Shown: in pieces, positions 63,258 through 64,000 of the stretch | How positions within the stretch are numbered: position 1 is the first letter of the stretch | Layout: each line of letters starts with the position of its first letter | Source of the DNA: Rhizobiaceae bacterium | Lineage (GTDB): Bacteria > Pseudomonadota > Alphaproteobacteria > Rhizobiales > Rhizobiaceae | Reading direction: 5' to 3' | Length of the DNA: 64,000 nt | Assembly: GCA_023953835.1 (NCBI GenBank) | Contig: JAMLJB010000001.1 | Span: forward strand, 1,054,001 to 1,118,000 | Translations under genes and position numbers: made by a program | Notes under the pieces: generated by a model | What the model saw: only the letters and a program-made list of their open reading frames with translations | Database searches by the model: none | Told to the model about the DNA's origin: nothing

Positions 63258-63982
63258 GCTTCAGGCCCGACCACGCCATGGTGCTGGCCGCCGGGCTCGG
63301 CAAGCGCATGAGGCCAATCACCGACACGATCCCGAAGCCGTTGGTGAAGGTGGCGGGAAAGACGCTCATCGACCGGGGGCTGGACAGCCTTGCAGCGGCA
63401 GGGGTCGCGAGCGTGGTCGTCAATGTGCACTACCTGCCCGACCAGATCGTGCGCCATGTCGCGGGCCGGACCAAACCGAGTGTGACGATTTCCGACGAGA
63501 CCGCACAATTGCTGGATTCGGCGGGAGGCATCGTCAAGGCGCTGCCCCTTCTCGGCGAAAAGCCGTTCTACGTGCTCAACGCTGATACGTTCTGGATTGA
63601 CAGGAGCATTCCCGATCTCGACCGCCTCGCGCTTGCATGGCAGCCGCAGCGGATGGATATTCTGCTCATGCTTGCCGGATTCGATCAGGCCACGGGCCAT
63701 TCGGGTGGAACCGACTTTCTGCTTGACGCAGACGGCCGGTTGAGCCGTGCGAATGGCGACCCGGCAGGATTGATCTATGCGGGCGTTGCCATCGTTTCGC
63801 CTGGCATTTTCGATGGCGCGGAGGCGGTTCCCCATTCGCTGAACGCCTATTTCAATAGGGCGATCGAGCAGGGCCGGTTGTACGGCGTCAGGATGGAGGG
63901 TAGCTGGATCACCGTCGGGACGCCCGATGCGCTGGCTCCCGCCGAAGCCGCCGTCGCAAGGGCAATCGCCGGCAGCGCATGA
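63254..63982 (+). CDS. murU: MurU-like sugar-1-phosphate nucleotidyltransferase
   Basis: 242 residues. The nucleotide-binding start is MVLAAGLGKRMRPITDTIPKPLVKVAGK in pieces, with the metal Asp in VLNADTFW. In Pseudomonas and Caulobacter, MurU joins UMP to MurNAc-1-phosphate made by AmgK, recycling peptidoglycan sugars. The tight coupling to the AmgK-type domain supports this over a general glucose-1-phosphate enzyme. Confidence 0.88.
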   Translation: MSFRPDHAMVLAAGLGKRMRPITDTIPKPLVKVAGKTLIDRGLDSLAAAGVASVVVNVHYLPDQIVRHVAGRTKPSVTISDETAQLLDSAGGIVKALPLLGEKPFYVLNADTFWIDRSIPDLDRLALAWQPQRMDILLMLAGFDQATGHSGGTDFLLDADGRLSRANGDPAGLIYAGVAIVSPGIFDGAEAVPHSLNAYFNRAIEQGRLYGVRMEGSWITVGTPDALAPAEAAVARAIAGSA

Positions 63983-64000
63983 CCGACCGCCGGACACCGC
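63979..64000 (+). CDS. addB: Start of downstream gene, probably addB
   Basis: The ATG overlaps the murU-like stop by four bases, and only seven codons (MTDRRTP) are visible before the right edge. In many alphaproteobacteria the gene after tsaE-amgK-murU is addB, a helicase-nuclease subunit for double-strand break repair. The call rests on gene order alone. Confidence 0.45.

Overview
The window is a chromosomal segment of a GC-rich alphaproteobacterium of the order Rhizobiales (Hyphomicrobiales), most likely Mesorhizobium-like Phyllobacteriaceae. The evidence is the fused trpE(G) gene behind a Trp-codon leader, chpT and ctrA facing each other, eipA (DUF1134), sciP (DUF1153), the pckA / chvI-chvG-hprK-EIIA-HPr-ahcY order, a DivL-type pseudo-kinase, a TsaE-AmgK fusion and a ScfR/aceA pair. 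No tRNA or rRNA gene, insertion sequence, prophage or CRISPR array was seen. Apart from one catabolic island, the window looks like core genome.

Layout. 1-9.4 kb: haem uptake. A leftward unit (TonB-dependent receptor, a small exported protein, exbB, exbD, tonB) and a rightward unit (hmuSTUV plus an aspartoacylase-like gene) diverge from a promoter region holding a RirA/IRO-type TGA-N9-TCA box. 9.4-20 kb: a nitronate-monooxygenase-like gene, puuB/puuA-type putrescine genes, isocitrate lyase with a small companion gene, its probable regulator ScfR, a leaderless Trp attenuator with trpE(G), and a CDF metal transporter. 20-30.6 kb: an ATP-grasp ligase plus esterase pair of unknown product, a leucine-rich leader peptide with leuA, and housekeeping or small metabolic genes including a NolR-like ArsR regulator. 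30.6-37.6 kb: a cell-cycle and envelope block with eipA, chpT, ctrA, a FliJ-like gene, mnmA, a Gfo/Idh oxidoreductase and sciP.

37.6-50.6 kb: a catabolic island with a solute-binding protein, a BetI-like TetR regulator, two tandem PYROXD2-like flavoproteins, a GcvT-fold protein, an 81-residue protein, a Rieske oxygenase alpha subunit, a GlxA/GbdR-type regulator, an acyl-CoA dehydrogenase, an NDP-forming acyl-CoA ligase and a CaiD-like hydratase. The mix points to breakdown of a carnitine- or betaine-type methylated amine. Two promoters in the island carry the same TTGAA-N6-TTCAA palindrome. This is the best candidate here for an undescribed system.

50.6-64 kb: Kbp-like LysM protein, arfB and pckA leftward, then rightward chvI-chvG-hprK-EIIA-HPr, ahcY with a strong terminator, divL, tsaE-amgK, a murU-like gene and the first codons of what is probably addB. 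ChvG/ChvI and the shortened PTS phosphorelay link envelope and carbon status. DivL (via CckA), ChpT, CtrA and SciP form most of the CtrA control circuit, with GANTC methylation sites upstream of chpT, ctrA, sciP and divL. All functional calls rest on reading motifs and gene order by eye; no database search was run.
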